Positions 8,133 to 16,773 of a stretch of DNA of 64,000 nt are shown piece after piece. The stretch covers positions 62,001-126,000 of the forward strand of contig CAIKVT010000081.1 in NCBI GenBank assembly GCA_903830945.1, read 5' to 3'. Within the stretch, counting starts at the first letter, position 1; the number at the start of each line of letters is the position of its first letter. The position numbers were made by a program, and so were the translations under genes. Under the pieces are notes generated by a model. That model saw only the letters and a list, made by a program, of their open reading frames with translations. It did no database searches and was not told the DNA's origin. This DNA comes from an uncultured Elusimicrobia bacterium. Lineage in GTDB: Bacteria; Elusimicrobiota; Elusimicrobia; UBA1565; UBA9628.

Positions 8133-9275
8133 ATGGCCAAGAACGTTCTATTGACGGAATTCCTGCCCGCAGAGAGGGCGGCAGCCGATGACCTCCAGCG
8201 CCAGATGGAGGTCATTAAGTCCTTCTTGGTGCTCCCGGAGCTTCTTGATGCCATGATGGGCTTCGCCCTCATCCTTAATAAGCAGCGCCAGGTCGTGTTT
8301 GTGAATGTGGCATTCCTGACCTTTCTGCGCGAGCACGAGGCCCTGCCGCATGTCGGCCAGCGTGTCGGGGAGCTGTTCCACTGCGTTAATTCTACGCGCT
8401 CTCCGAGCGGCTGCGGTACGACGAAGTATTGCCGGGTCTGCGGGTCGGCCCGGGCCGTGGCCGCAGCCGTCGAGGGCCAGGCCGCGGTTCAGGAATTCCG
8501 TCTTCAGTCCCAGGTTTCTGGCGAGGATCTCGACTTGTTGGTCCGCGGCACCCCGTTCAATGTGGGGGAAGATGGGTTCGTCATTTTCGCGGCCGTGGAT
8601 ATCAGCCATGAGAAGCGCCGCCGCGCTTTGGAGCGCATTTTTTTTCATGACGTCACTAACACAGCGAGCGGCATCCAGGGCCTGGCCAGCATCATGATGG
8701 ATGTCGAGCCCGATGTCGCGATCCATGATTTCGCCCCCAAGGTGAAGGTGGCTTCGGATCATCTGATCGAAGAGATCATCTCTCAGCGGGACCTGTCCTC
8801 GGCTGAATCCGGTGAACTCAAGACAAAAACTGCGGCGGTCAACAGCAAAGGCCTGCTGGAGGATTTGGCCACACTCTACTCTCATCATCAGGTCGGCAAG
8901 GGCCGCCATATCGTTCTGGCTCCAGAGTGCTCCGATGTCGCCATGATCACGGACCGCACTCTGCTGCTGCGCGTGTTGGGTAACCTCATTAAGAACGCGT
9001 TGGAGGCTTCACCCTCTGGCGCTGAGGTCCGGGTCTCCAGCCGCCGCGAGGGCGACCGGGCCGTCTTCACGGTCCACAATCTCACTGCCATGCCGCGTGA
9101 GATACAGCTACAGGTCTTCCAGAGGTCCTTTTCCACCAAGGGCAGCGACCGTGGCCTGGGGACATACAGCATCCGCCTGCTGAGCGAGCGCTACCTCAAG
9201 GGCAAGGTCTCGTTCACCTCATCTCCCGAGGATGGGACGGTGTTTACCGCGGTCTATCCGCTGACGCTGGATTGA
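8133..9275 (+). CDS. PAS-domain sensor histidine kinase with a four-cysteine motif
   Basis: 380 residues, no membrane span, so cytosolic. A PAS-like sensor (about 40-160) contains Cys84, Cys94, Cys100 and Cys103 (C-x9-C-x5-C-x2-C, ending GCGTTKYCRVCG), which could bind a metal or sense redox state. The phospho-accepting His172 lies in a short H-box FFHDVTNTASG. The ATPase domain has the N-box NLIKNALEAS and the G-box GLGTYSIRLL. It follows the PilB-REC gene by 8 bp and is its likely cognate kinase (inference). The last 32 bp overlap the convergent GT4 gene. Confidence 0.9.
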   Translation: MAKNVLLTEFLPAERAAADDLQRQMEVIKSFLVLPELLDAMMGFALILNKQRQVVFVNVAFLTFLREHEALPHVGQRVGELFHCVNSTRSPSGCGTTKYCRVCGSARAVAAAVEGQAAVQEFRLQSQVSGEDLDLLVRGTPFNVGEDGFVIFAAVDISHEKRRRALERIFFHDVTNTASGIQGLASIMMDVEPDVAIHDFAPKVKVASDHLIEEIISQRDLSSAESGELKTKTAAVNSKGLLEDLATLYSHHQVGKGRHIVLAPECSDVAMITDRTLLLRVLGNLIKNALEASPSGAEVRVSSRREGDRAVFTVHNLTAMPREIQLQVFQRSFSTKGSDRGLGTYSIRLLSERYLKGKVSFTSSPEDGTVFTAVYPLTLD

Positions 9276-10434
9276 CTTCAGAATCCCGGCCTGAGAGCTG
9301 CAGATACAGCTTCTCCTGCCGGCGCACCATCCCGTCGATGTCGAACTCTGAGTCGATTGAGGCGGCAGCCGCTGCCCCCAGTCTTTTGCGCAGGGACTCG
9401 TCATTGAGCAGGTCCACTACCCGCCGGGCCAGAGCCGTTGAGTCCCATTGCGGCACGAGAAAACCATTCTCGCCGTCACGTACTAAGTCCTTGACCCCGT
9501 CCGTAGCATAGCAGACCGGGACAACTCCCGACTTCATGGCCTCCACCAGCGCCCGCGGCAGACCTTCCCATAAGGAAGTCAGCACAAATACATCCGTGGC
9601 CACCAGAAGTTCCGCCACATCCCGCCGCCAGCCTGGCATTAGGAAACGCGGCTTCAGTACCCCCACTCCGGCCTCAAGCTTGCCGCGCAGCGGCCCATCT
9701 CCCACGAAGACGAAGGCAGCATCCGGCTGGGACCTCGCCACGATCTTGGCTGCGGTCAGGAAATCTTCCGGGTTCTTCTGCGGCTTGAAATTTCCCACGC
9801 TCAAGACCAGGCGAGTCTCAGGCTCGAGGCCCAGACTCTTCTTCTTTTCCGCCGCATCGCAGCGGGCTGGGAATTCGGAGAGCTTCACGCCGGAGCGGAT
9901 GAGGACATAGCTGTCCGGCCGCCCCAGACCATAGCGCCGGGCATAATCCTCGTTGGCCCGGGACACGAAGACCAACGCCGTGGAGAGAGAACCGGCCAGC
10001 CGCTCAGTCACAATGCAGAGCCACTTCTTCAACCATGATTGTCCATCATGGAAGCCAAAGCCGTGGAAAGTGTGCACCACGACCGGCACGCCTGCGGCCC
10101 AGGCCGCCAGCCGGCCCAATATGCCTGCCTTGGAACTGTGTGTGTGCACCACATCAGGCTTCTCTTTGAGGAGAAGACGGCGCAATTCAAAGAAGGCCAG
10201 CAAGTCGCGCCAAGGGGAGATCTCCCGGACCAGATTCCCGGCGAATTGCCACCGCGGCCCATGGCTCGGCCATGACTGCAACTCCGAGTCCAGCCCCCCC
10301 CCAGTTCCGCAAAGCAGCATGGCCTCGAAGCGGCGCGGGTCAAGATTGCGCACCGTGTGCAGGGTGTTCTGTTGCGCCCCGCCCAGGTCCAGTCGGGTGA
10401 TGATGTGGACGACTTTGATCCGTTCGGGGCTCAC
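9244..10434 (-). CDS. Family 4 glycosyltransferase
   Basis: About 396 residues with the GT-B fold of GT4. The N-terminal acceptor half has ITRLDLGGAQQNTLHTV, and the C-terminal donor half has LSVGNFKPQKNPEDFL and the nucleotide-sugar motif SLWEGLPRALVEAMKSG. The GTG start at 10434 overlaps the SpoIID stop (GTGA), so translation is coupled; the longer frame to 10599 would lie inside the SpoIID gene. It probably glycosylates an envelope lipid or polysaccharide; donor and acceptor are not readable. Confidence 0.9.
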   Translation of the reverse strand: MSPERIKVVHIITRLDLGGAQQNTLHTVRNLDPRRFEAMLLCGTGGGLDSELQSWPSHGPRWQFAGNLVREISPWRDLLAFFELRRLLLKEKPDVVHTHSSKAGILGRLAAWAAGVPVVVHTFHGFGFHDGQSWLKKWLCIVTERLAGSLSTALVFVSRANEDYARRYGLGRPDSYVLIRSGVKLSEFPARCDAAEKKKSLGLEPETRLVLSVGNFKPQKNPEDFLTAAKIVARSQPDAAFVFVGDGPLRGKLEAGVGVLKPRFLMPGWRRDVAELLVATDVFVLTSLWEGLPRALVEAMKSGVVPVCYATDGVKDLVRDGENGFLVPQWDSTALARRVVDLLNDESLRKRLGAAAAASIDSEFDIDGMVRRQEKLYLQLSGRDSEVNPASADRPR

Positions 10435-12653
10435 TGCTGCGGCTTCTTGTTCCAGTGAGGGTTCTTGGGTTTTTTGACATGACCCAAGGGGAGTTCGGCG
10501 GGGGTCTCGAACGTCAGTTTTAAAGTTGGGAAATAATGCGACAGAATGACCGGCCACTTGCGGCCAATCCGCGCTTGTCCCAGCATGCCTGCGCGGCATA
10601 GGCCTACCCCGTGGCCGGTGCCCGCGCCCCAGATAATGAAACGGTCCGCCTTCGAGCCCGTCATGAGCGGCTGCACCGTGAAGAGCGTCGAGCGCAAAGA
10701 GCCCGGCGAGAGCACCTCCGCGATCGCCTTGGCGCCCTCGAGGGTCAAAGAGCCTCGTGAGCCCACCACCTCCAGAATCCGTATCCGGTTCGTGGCCGTG
10801 CGCTTGCGCACGAGCAACTGCCGTACCGGTCCGATATCGCGGAGCCGCTTGGCGCGCTCAGTGATGTCTGCGGCCGGGATGATGCGCATCCAGCGTGATT
10901 CCGCGGGAGCGGCGGAGCCGCTGGCTTCGCAGTAGCGGTCCGGTCCTGGATATTCGTGCGTCCAGAGCTCGAGCTGTTCCGGGGAATGTCCTATGCCCGC
11001 CGGATGCTCTCCATCGGAAACCGAGACCATATCTTCCGCGCCGGCCTCCAGAGAGGCCCGGCCGTCCTCCGTCACTCCTCCGCAGTTGTCGTGCTCCATG
11101 ACCAGGGCTACGACCCTGTCCTTGGTCAGCGTGATGCCGGTCGTGGTCCGGACCGCATCAGCCGCGGCTCTCATCTCTTCGCTGAGCCCCAGGTACTTCT
11201 GGCAAGCCTCGGAGTCGCAGATGTCCGTGCGCTCTGGATTTTCGCCGTGGTGGGCCCTGAACCATAAAGCGCGAGAGCGCGACACGACGGCCTGGGCTTT
11301 ATAGGCTTCGTTGTCGCTCTGGTGGGGTAGGGCCGCGGAGACCACTCCATAGAGGTATTCCTCCAAACCCACTTCGTTAATCAGCTTGAAGCCGTAGAGG
11401 TTGGGCGCGACCTCGAGAGTGCCGCGCACCTCCCGGTCGCCCATGTCGAAGCCCGTGCTGTCGATGAAGCGGGCGCTCTTGAGCAGGACCGAGGCTGCCG
11501 GGCCGTTCGGGATGATGCGGAAGCTTTGCTTGGTGGTGAAGACGATGTTGCGCGAGTTGTCGCGTAGCTCGACCAGGTGGCTCTCCGGCCGGAAAGCCAC
11601 CTCCCACTGGTGCAGGGCCTTGCCGTCGTCTTTGATCACGTCTCCCGACAGTGCGACCACCTTGAAATCGGAGTTGGCCACGAAGTCGATGCGGGAGGCC
11701 GTGGTCGGACGCCCGTCCGGCGCCGTGAACAGGCCCACGCGCAGCGCCGGCCCGGGCGCCGGCAGGGCCTCGTCATCGGCCGGCTGCGGCGCCAGCATCG
11801 GCCGCCCGATGCGCCGGACCGGCAGCGCCGACCCCGGGCCTCCCGTGATGGACCCTGCGAGCTTCTTGATCTGACGCGCAGCTTGGGTGTCGGCCGGGTC
11901 CAGGGCCAGCAGGCCCAGGTATGAATACCAGGCCTGCCGGATATCTCCGATCTTGGCCGCCAGGTTGGCCAGGGCCTTCAGGCATTCCAGGTTCTTGGCG
12001 TCGAGGCTCACGCATTGGCGCAGATAGGCCGTGGCCGAGGATCTTTCGCCCATGCTCGAGGCCGTTTGGGCCGCCTCAAAGTTGGCCACGGCCATGATGA
12101 ATGGGCTCTTCATGGCGGAGGTTTGATCGAAAGGGTTCTGCTCGAGCAGTGCTCGCAGGGGCGCCATGGCCTGGCGCGGCTGGGCTTCCATCCGGGTCAC
12201 CACGGCTAGGCCTAGCTGCGACTCGGCGTGGTCAGCGGTGGTGGAGGATCGGTCAAGCCCTTTGAGGAACGAGTCGCGGGCCTCGGGCAGGCGCTTGAGA
12301 GATGCGTAGGCCCAGCCTCGTTGGTTCCAGATGAAGCCGCGGGCGTCCTCCTGTAAGGAGGTCTTGACCCAGTGGGTGAGGGCCTCGTCGTGGAGTCCCA
12401 GGTCGCGCGTGAGGATTGCCAGGTTGGCCTCGGGGTCCGGCGTGGCGACTCCTAAAGTGGCCAGGTATCGGAAGGCGCCTGCGGCCTTGTCCAGGCCGCC
12501 ATCGAGGAAGGCCGTCCAGGCGCCTTCGGCCGCTGCGGCCGAGTCAGCTCTCGCCTGCGGCGTCGCGGATGCGACGTCGTTACCTGCGGCGGCCGTCATA
12601 GGGCTGCAGATGAGCAGAACGAGCGCTAATCCCCGGCCATCTGCGGGCCTCAT
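10431..12653 (-). CDS. SpoIID/LytB domain protein with N-terminal TPR-like region
   Basis: 740 residues. A signal peptide (about 1-22) indicates export. Residues about 35-270 form TPR-like helical pairs (for example GWAYASLKRLPEARDSFLKGL). After a linker, about 400-640 is a SpoIID/LytB module, with LYGFKLINEVGLEEYLYGV and the following AYKAQAVVSRSRAL helix. SpoIID is a lytic transglycosylase acting on glycan strands without stem peptides; in non-sporulating bacteria LytB-type proteins modify or stimulate cell-wall hydrolases. Starts and stops overlap by 4 bp on both sides (ATGA with the upstream gene, GTGA with the GT4), so the three form one coupled unit. Confidence 0.88.
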   Translation of the reverse strand: MRPADGRGLALVLLICSPMTAAAGNDVASATPQARADSAAAAEGAWTAFLDGGLDKAAGAFRYLATLGVATPDPEANLAILTRDLGLHDEALTHWVKTSLQEDARGFIWNQRGWAYASLKRLPEARDSFLKGLDRSSTTADHAESQLGLAVVTRMEAQPRQAMAPLRALLEQNPFDQTSAMKSPFIMAVANFEAAQTASSMGERSSATAYLRQCVSLDAKNLECLKALANLAAKIGDIRQAWYSYLGLLALDPADTQAARQIKKLAGSITGGPGSALPVRRIGRPMLAPQPADDEALPAPGPALRVGLFTAPDGRPTTASRIDFVANSDFKVVALSGDVIKDDGKALHQWEVAFRPESHLVELRDNSRNIVFTTKQSFRIIPNGPAASVLLKSARFIDSTGFDMGDREVRGTLEVAPNLYGFKLINEVGLEEYLYGVVSAALPHQSDNEAYKAQAVVSRSRALWFRAHHGENPERTDICDSEACQKYLGLSEEMRAAADAVRTTTGITLTKDRVVALVMEHDNCGGVTEDGRASLEAGAEDMVSVSDGEHPAGIGHSPEQLELWTHEYPGPDRYCEASGSAAPAESRWMRIIPAADITERAKRLRDIGPVRQLLVRKRTATNRIRILEVVGSRGSLTLEGAKAIAEVLSPGSLRSTLFTVQPLMTGSKADRFIIWGAGTGHGVGLCRAGMLGQARIGRKWPVILSHYFPTLKLTFETPAELPLGHVKKPKNPHWNKKPQQ

Positions 12654-13114
12654 CGGGGATTCTCGCTCACCTTCCGACCGGGTACATCCGCGGGAATCTC
12701 CTCTTCATCGCCTGCGGGGTAAAGAGGGGTGTATCGAACCTTCTTGTGGGGGGCGTCGAACTCGACTTCGGTGAGCATGCGGACCGCTTTGTGGCGGTCG
12801 CGCAGGCTATTGAGCTGCAGGGCCACGTTCGCCTTGCTCCGTAGGGCCGCGACATCGAAGCCCTCGGCCTCGGCCTGGGCTAGGAGCGCCTGGGTCCGCA
12901 GGTGGCGGTGTACCAGCGCGGCCGAGTCGCGTTTCTCCTTAAGCCGCATGATCTCATCGCCTCCGGGGCCGGCGTGACCTTGGGGCGGGTAGCGCCACTG
13001 GCGGTACCAGCGTCGCGGGTACTCCTGCATGCGGCAGGAGGAGTAGATCACCAAGACCGCCAGCGCGGTCAGGGCCCAGTTACGCCAAGTGCAGAGCTTC
13101 AGGATCAGTTCCAC
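12650..13114 (-). CDS. Small single-span membrane protein, unknown function
   Basis: 154 residues. One hydrophobic segment near the N-terminus (about 10-27, ALTALAVLVIYSSC) is followed by a basic Tyr/Arg/Trp-rich patch and a charged helical region (about 50-110). The Cys at the end of the span does not fit a good lipobox, so an N-terminal anchor is more likely than lipidation. It overlaps the SpoIID start by 4 bp, arguing that it is real and works with it. I do not recognise a family. Confidence 0.65.
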   Translation of the reverse strand: MELILKLCTWRNWALTALAVLVIYSSCRMQEYPRRWYRQWRYPPQGHAGPGGDEIMRLKEKRDSAALVHRHLRTQALLAQAEAEGFDVAALRSKANVALQLNSLRDRHKAVRMLTEVEFDAPHKKVRYTPLYPAGDEEEIPADVPGRKVSENPR

Positions 13115-13270
13115 GCTTCGACCACCGGTCTAATTTTACACTTTTTGCGGCCAGGGCGCTGTTTGCTGATCTCTCAATTAAGGAAAGGCGTTTTGGATAG
13201 GGTTTGTTTTTCCGCGGATCAACCCTGTCGTTGTGCGGCGCAGTCAGCACGTCAGCTCGCGCAGCCGCGA

Positions 13271-15004
13271 TCACTCGAGGAGCTTATCGAGGAGCTGGGC
13301 GTCGTCCGCCGGTTTGGCGGGCTGCTTGCCCTCTCCCGCCTGCCTCCTGGGCGCCTTGCGTGCGGGCTTCGGCATCTGCTCCAGAGCCGCAGCGGCTTCG
13401 TCTCCAGAGGCGGTTGACTTTTGGGTCGAGCCGGACTCGGGAGCGGTCACCGGCTGTATGTCGGCTTTTTCCTCGAACATGCCGGGAAGGCCCCTTGCCG
13501 ACGGTTCCTGCCTCGATGTCGGCGTCTTGGCTGCTGCCGGCTGTTTCGGTTTGACGCGGACCTTCCGGCGTCTGGCGGCCGGGGGTTCGCCGAAGAGAAG
13601 GGCCTTGGCCGTGGCGTCGTTGTCGTACGGCGTCACTGTTTTTTCTCCCAGATTGGCCTGGAACATGTAGATCGTCTGCTTACCGGCTGGGGACTTGCCT
13701 CCGTAAAAATTCACCTGAAAGGTCCCCTCGCCCAGCTTCTCGGCCATCCAGGAGAGAGCGGGATTTTTTCCTGGATCAACGGACGCCTCCAGGCGCTGGC
13801 CAATGAGTGTGACCTTATCGCTGCTTGGCCAGTTCTTCACTAGATCGATGGCCTGATGTTTGAACTCTTCGAGCTGGGCCTCTGGCGAGGGCGCCGGGGG
13901 CGTGATCGCGGGCGGAGGAGTCAGAGGGATCGTCGCGGTCGGGTTCGCGCGGCGTGGCGGACGTTGACGGCCCGGGATGAGCCCGGCCTGGAAGGCGAGT
14001 GCGCCCCCGGCGACGAGCCCGAAGCCCACTAAGGCCAGGACCAAGCCTTTCTTGCCTGATTTCGGCTGGGCTTGGTCTGCGGCCATATCGGAGATGACCA
14101 GCTTGGAGCTTGTGCCGGCCGGACGAGTCGTCGGGCCTCCTGGCGGCAGGCCCGAGAGCAGCGCGGGCGGATGGTGCCCTGGGAACAATGGAACGGGCGG
14201 CGGCACGGAGAGTCCCGGCGGCGGCGCATCGATCTGGAAGGAAGCGGGCGGCGGAGCGGAGAGTCCCGGTGGCGGCGCATCGATCTGGAATGAAGTGGGC
14301 GGCGGCGCGGATGTGACGCCGTCCTGACGGTCGTAAAGAGATGCGCTGGTCATCATGGGCGGAGCAGTGGAAGTTTTGGGCGGCAGTGAGGGGGTGGAGG
14401 TCCGCGGGGATTTGAGGAGTTCCACGTCGGCCATGAGGTCGGAGACGCTTTGGCGTTGTTTATCCAGCGAGGTCTCGATGTCCTTGACCATGCTGCTCAC
14501 ACCGGTGATTGAACTCTTTACCTCTTGGACTGTGGACTCTACGCCTTTGACTTCGCTTTCCACGGACTTGACTTCGGTTTCGACCGACTTCTCCAAGGCC
14601 ACGGCGTTGTCGATGGTCTCCCGGAGCTGTGCCACGGCGGCCAGGCGCAGCTCGAAAGACTTCATCCCTGCCTGGAATTGGGCGATGGAGTTTTCCAGTA
14701 GGGTGACTTTTTCCTGGAGGCTGCCGAGAGAGGTGAGGTCTTTATTCGTTGGTTCCGGAGGCAGGCCGGCATGGCGGGCGCTCGCGGGGAAGCTGTTTTT
14801 TCCCATCGCGTCCAACTGGGTGGTTTTGACCATCGAGCTGGAGAGTCCGGGCACCGTTGCGGCGCGCTGCCAATCCCCCAGGCGGGTGCCCTTGCGCCCC
14901 TCCGGGCAGACTAAAGTCTCGGCCGAATAGCCGGGCAACTGCGCGAGGTCATTGGCGTCGTATGGCCCGCAGACCTCGTTGTTTTGGAATATCCAATATT
15001 TCAT
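13271..15004 (-). CDS. GYF_2 (DUF4339) domain protein with coiled coil, Pro-rich linker and membrane span
   Basis: 577 residues. It begins MKYWIFQNNEVCGPYDANDL, a GYF_2/DUF4339 domain (1-60) of a type that binds proline-rich or cytosolic partners. A Ser/Thr/Val/Glu-rich coiled coil follows (about 95-195, with VEKSVETEVKSVESEVKGVE heptads). A Pro-rich region contains two near-identical units around FQIDAPPPGLS. A single hydrophobic span lies near 325-345, then a Pro/Ala linker and a C-terminal extracytoplasmic domain (about 385-475). The product is predicted to have one span with its N-terminus in the cytosol. It heads the envelope operon but is 156 bp from the next gene. Precise role unknown. 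Confidence 0.75.
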   Translation of the reverse strand: MKYWIFQNNEVCGPYDANDLAQLPGYSAETLVCPEGRKGTRLGDWQRAATVPGLSSSMVKTTQLDAMGKNSFPASARHAGLPPEPTNKDLTSLGSLQEKVTLLENSIAQFQAGMKSFELRLAAVAQLRETIDNAVALEKSVETEVKSVESEVKGVESTVQEVKSSITGVSSMVKDIETSLDKQRQSVSDLMADVELLKSPRTSTPSLPPKTSTAPPMMTSASLYDRQDGVTSAPPPTSFQIDAPPPGLSAPPPASFQIDAPPPGLSVPPPVPLFPGHHPPALLSGLPPGGPTTRPAGTSSKLVISDMAADQAQPKSGKKGLVLALVGFGLVAGGALAFQAGLIPGRQRPPRRANPTATIPLTPPPAITPPAPSPEAQLEEFKHQAIDLVKNWPSSDKVTLIGQRLEASVDPGKNPALSWMAEKLGEGTFQVNFYGGKSPAGKQTIYMFQANLGEKTVTPYDNDATAKALLFGEPPAARRRKVRVKPKQPAAAKTPTSRQEPSARGLPGMFEEKADIQPVTAPESGSTQKSTASGDEAAAALEQMPKPARKAPRRQAGEGKQPAKPADDAQLLDKLLE

Positions 15005-15104
15005 AAAATGTCTCTTTGCGTTAGCGTGGGTTCATTGGCGCTGGGATAGAGTATATCAGTGGTTAGGAAAAAATCAATGGCAAAGTTGTTAAATCTTAGG
15101 AAAG

Positions 15105-15134
15105 TTGCATTCGTGGTCGCCACGTTGCTATAAT
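15105..15134 (+). promoter_or_regulatory. Promoter for the tRNA-Lys/tRNA-Leu transcript
   Basis: TTGCAT (15105-15110), an 18-nt spacer and a perfect TATAAT (15129-15134) preceded by TGC, making an extended -10 box. The tRNA starts 9 nt after the -10 box, so transcription probably begins at or very near the mature 5' end. Confidence 0.65.
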
Positions 15135-15143
15135 CCTTGTCGC

Positions 15144-15216
15144 GGGCCATTAGCTCAATTGGTAGAGCAGGTCCCTCTTAAGGACAAGGTTATAGGTTCG
15201 AGTCCTATATGGCCCA
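15144..15216 (+). tRNA. tRNA-Lys(CTT)
   Basis: A 73-nt cloverleaf: acceptor stem GGGCCAT / ATGGCCC, D-arm TAGCTCAATTGGTAGAGCA, anticodon loop CTCTTAA with anticodon CTT, and T-arm ATAGG TTCGAGT CCTAT. No CCA is encoded. The first pair of the anticodon stem is a G-A mismatch. It is preceded by a strong promoter. Confidence 0.95.
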
Positions 15217-15288
15217 GATTTCAGACTTGCCAGGCTCGGGACTGTCCGGTCGGATCCTCGGATCTGGCCTTCAGTCCTGAATTTTTTT

Positions 15289-15370
15289 GGGCGGGTGGCG
15301 GAACTGGCAGACGCGCACGGCTTAGGACCGTGTGCCGTAAGGCATGGGGGTTCAAGTCCCCCCCCGCCCA
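15289..15370 (+). tRNA. tRNA-Leu(TAG)
   Basis: An 82-nt class II tRNA: acceptor stem GGGCGGG / CCCGCCC, D-arm TGGCGGAACTGGCAGACGC, anticodon stem CACGG / CCGTG around loop CTTAGGA (anticodon TAG), a long variable arm and a T-arm with GTTCAAG. No CCA is encoded. It lies 72 nt after tRNA-Lys and just upstream of tig, probably in one transcript. Confidence 0.95.
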
Positions 15371-15446
15371 GGCCGCCCGCCCAGCGCGCGGTAGCGCGCC
15401 AGGACAGACCGTCATCAGGAGCTAGTGCGTTCCAATAGGAGGCTCG

Positions 15447-16760
15447 ATGGGACTCTTCACGACTTCGGATAAGGTTCGGTTCAAGCTGGTCAAGGAGGAT
15501 GCCTGCACGGCTACGTTTTCCGTCGAGGTTCCGGCCGCGCAGGTGGAGGCCGAGAGCCATAACGCCCTCTTACGCTTCCAGCAGCGAGCCAAACTTCCGG
15601 GATTCCGGCCGGGTAAAGCCCCCTTGGATATGGTCCGCCAGCAGTTCGGCGCTCATCTGCAGGAAGAAGTCATCGATCATTTCGCACGCAAGCATGTGCC
15701 GGAAGCCTTGCTCGAACTCAAGCTCAGTCCCGTGGCCGCCCCGGTCATCACGGACGTATCCCGGGAGGCCGGCAAGCCCATGCAGTTCCATCTCCGGGTG
15801 GAGGTGCCGCCTCGTGTCGCGCCCAAGGATTATGCCGGCATTAAGCTGATCCGGCAGGACTATCCGGCCACGGATGAGCTGATCGCGGCCCGGCTGGAAG
15901 AATTGCGTGAGGCCCATGCCCGGCTCGAGGCCGCGGCCGAAGAGTCGGTAGGCAAGGCCCACTACGTGGTCGTTGATTATTCCGCCTCTCGCGGCGGCAA
16001 GCCGCTGGCCGACGCCAAGGGAGTCGGTGAACTTGTCGACATGTCATCCGAGCAGGCCGTGGCCGGCCTGACCGAAGGCCTGCTGGGACTCAAGCGCGGC
16101 GAGAGCAAGGCGATCTCCGTCAAACTCGGCGGCCAGGACACACAACTCGACGTCACCGTCAAGGAGATCAAGACGAAGATCCTGCCTCTCTTGGACGCGG
16201 ATTTCGCCAAAGATATGGGATTGGAGACCATCGACGAACTGAAGGCCAAGCTCAAGGAGGTCATCGCCGAAGAGGGGCGCACGCGCACCGAGCGGGAGCT
16301 TTCGGAGCAGCTGGAGAACGGCCTCCTACAATCCAACCGCATCCCGGTGCCTCCATCATTGAGCCAGGCACAGCTGGAGCATATGATCGAGAGGCTACAA
16401 CGCCAGCTCCTGGGCGGCCGCGGCGAGTTTTCCGTCCAGCAGCTCGACGAGCTGAAGACCAAGCTCCGGCCTCAGGCCGAAGATCGCGTGCGCATCTCCT
16501 TCCTTTTGCCGGCCATCGCGCAGCGCGAGAAGATCGATGTGGCCGAGGCGGAGGTGCAGGCCGAGTTGGAGAAGAGCCTCTCCGCCGCGGAGACCGACGA
16601 GAAGAAGACGCACGTCCGCGCGGCCTTCAGTGAGCGCCGCGACGAGATCCTGGGGATGCTGCGCGACCGCAAGACCATGGATTTCCTGCGCGCCAAGGCG
16701 ACCGTCGCTGAGGCCCCCGCCGGGACGGAAAAGAAGCGATCCGAAGGAGAGAGTAAGTAG
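15447..16760 (+). CDS. tig: Trigger factor
   Basis: A 437-residue ribosome-associated chaperone. The N-terminal ribosome-binding signature FRPGKAPLDMV (about 53-63) is the family's GFRxGKxP motif. The middle peptidyl-prolyl isomerase domain (about 155-240) and the helical C-terminal chaperone arms (250-420) follow in the normal order, and length is standard. The start has AGGAGG 5 bases upstream. It heads tig-clpP-lon, the usual folding/degradation operon. Confidence 0.95.
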   Translation: MGLFTTSDKVRFKLVKEDACTATFSVEVPAAQVEAESHNALLRFQQRAKLPGFRPGKAPLDMVRQQFGAHLQEEVIDHFARKHVPEALLELKLSPVAAPVITDVSREAGKPMQFHLRVEVPPRVAPKDYAGIKLIRQDYPATDELIAARLEELREAHARLEAAAEESVGKAHYVVVDYSASRGGKPLADAKGVGELVDMSSEQAVAGLTEGLLGLKRGESKAISVKLGGQDTQLDVTVKEIKTKILPLLDADFAKDMGLETIDELKAKLKEVIAEEGRTRTERELSEQLENGLLQSNRIPVPPSLSQAQLEHMIERLQRQLLGGRGEFSVQQLDELKTKLRPQAEDRVRISFLLPAIAQREKIDVAEAEVQAELEKSLSAAETDEKKTHVRAAFSERRDEILGMLRDRKTMDFLRAKATVAEAPAGTEKKRSEGESK

Positions 16761-16773
16761 AGGACTTGCGCAC

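Noticed and set aside
14226-14300. Two near-identical 45-bp units as an insertion or CRISPR-like repeat
   Set aside because: They encode the duplicated Pro-rich linker segment (FQIDAPPPGLS) of the GYF_2 protein, an ordinary internal protein repeat.
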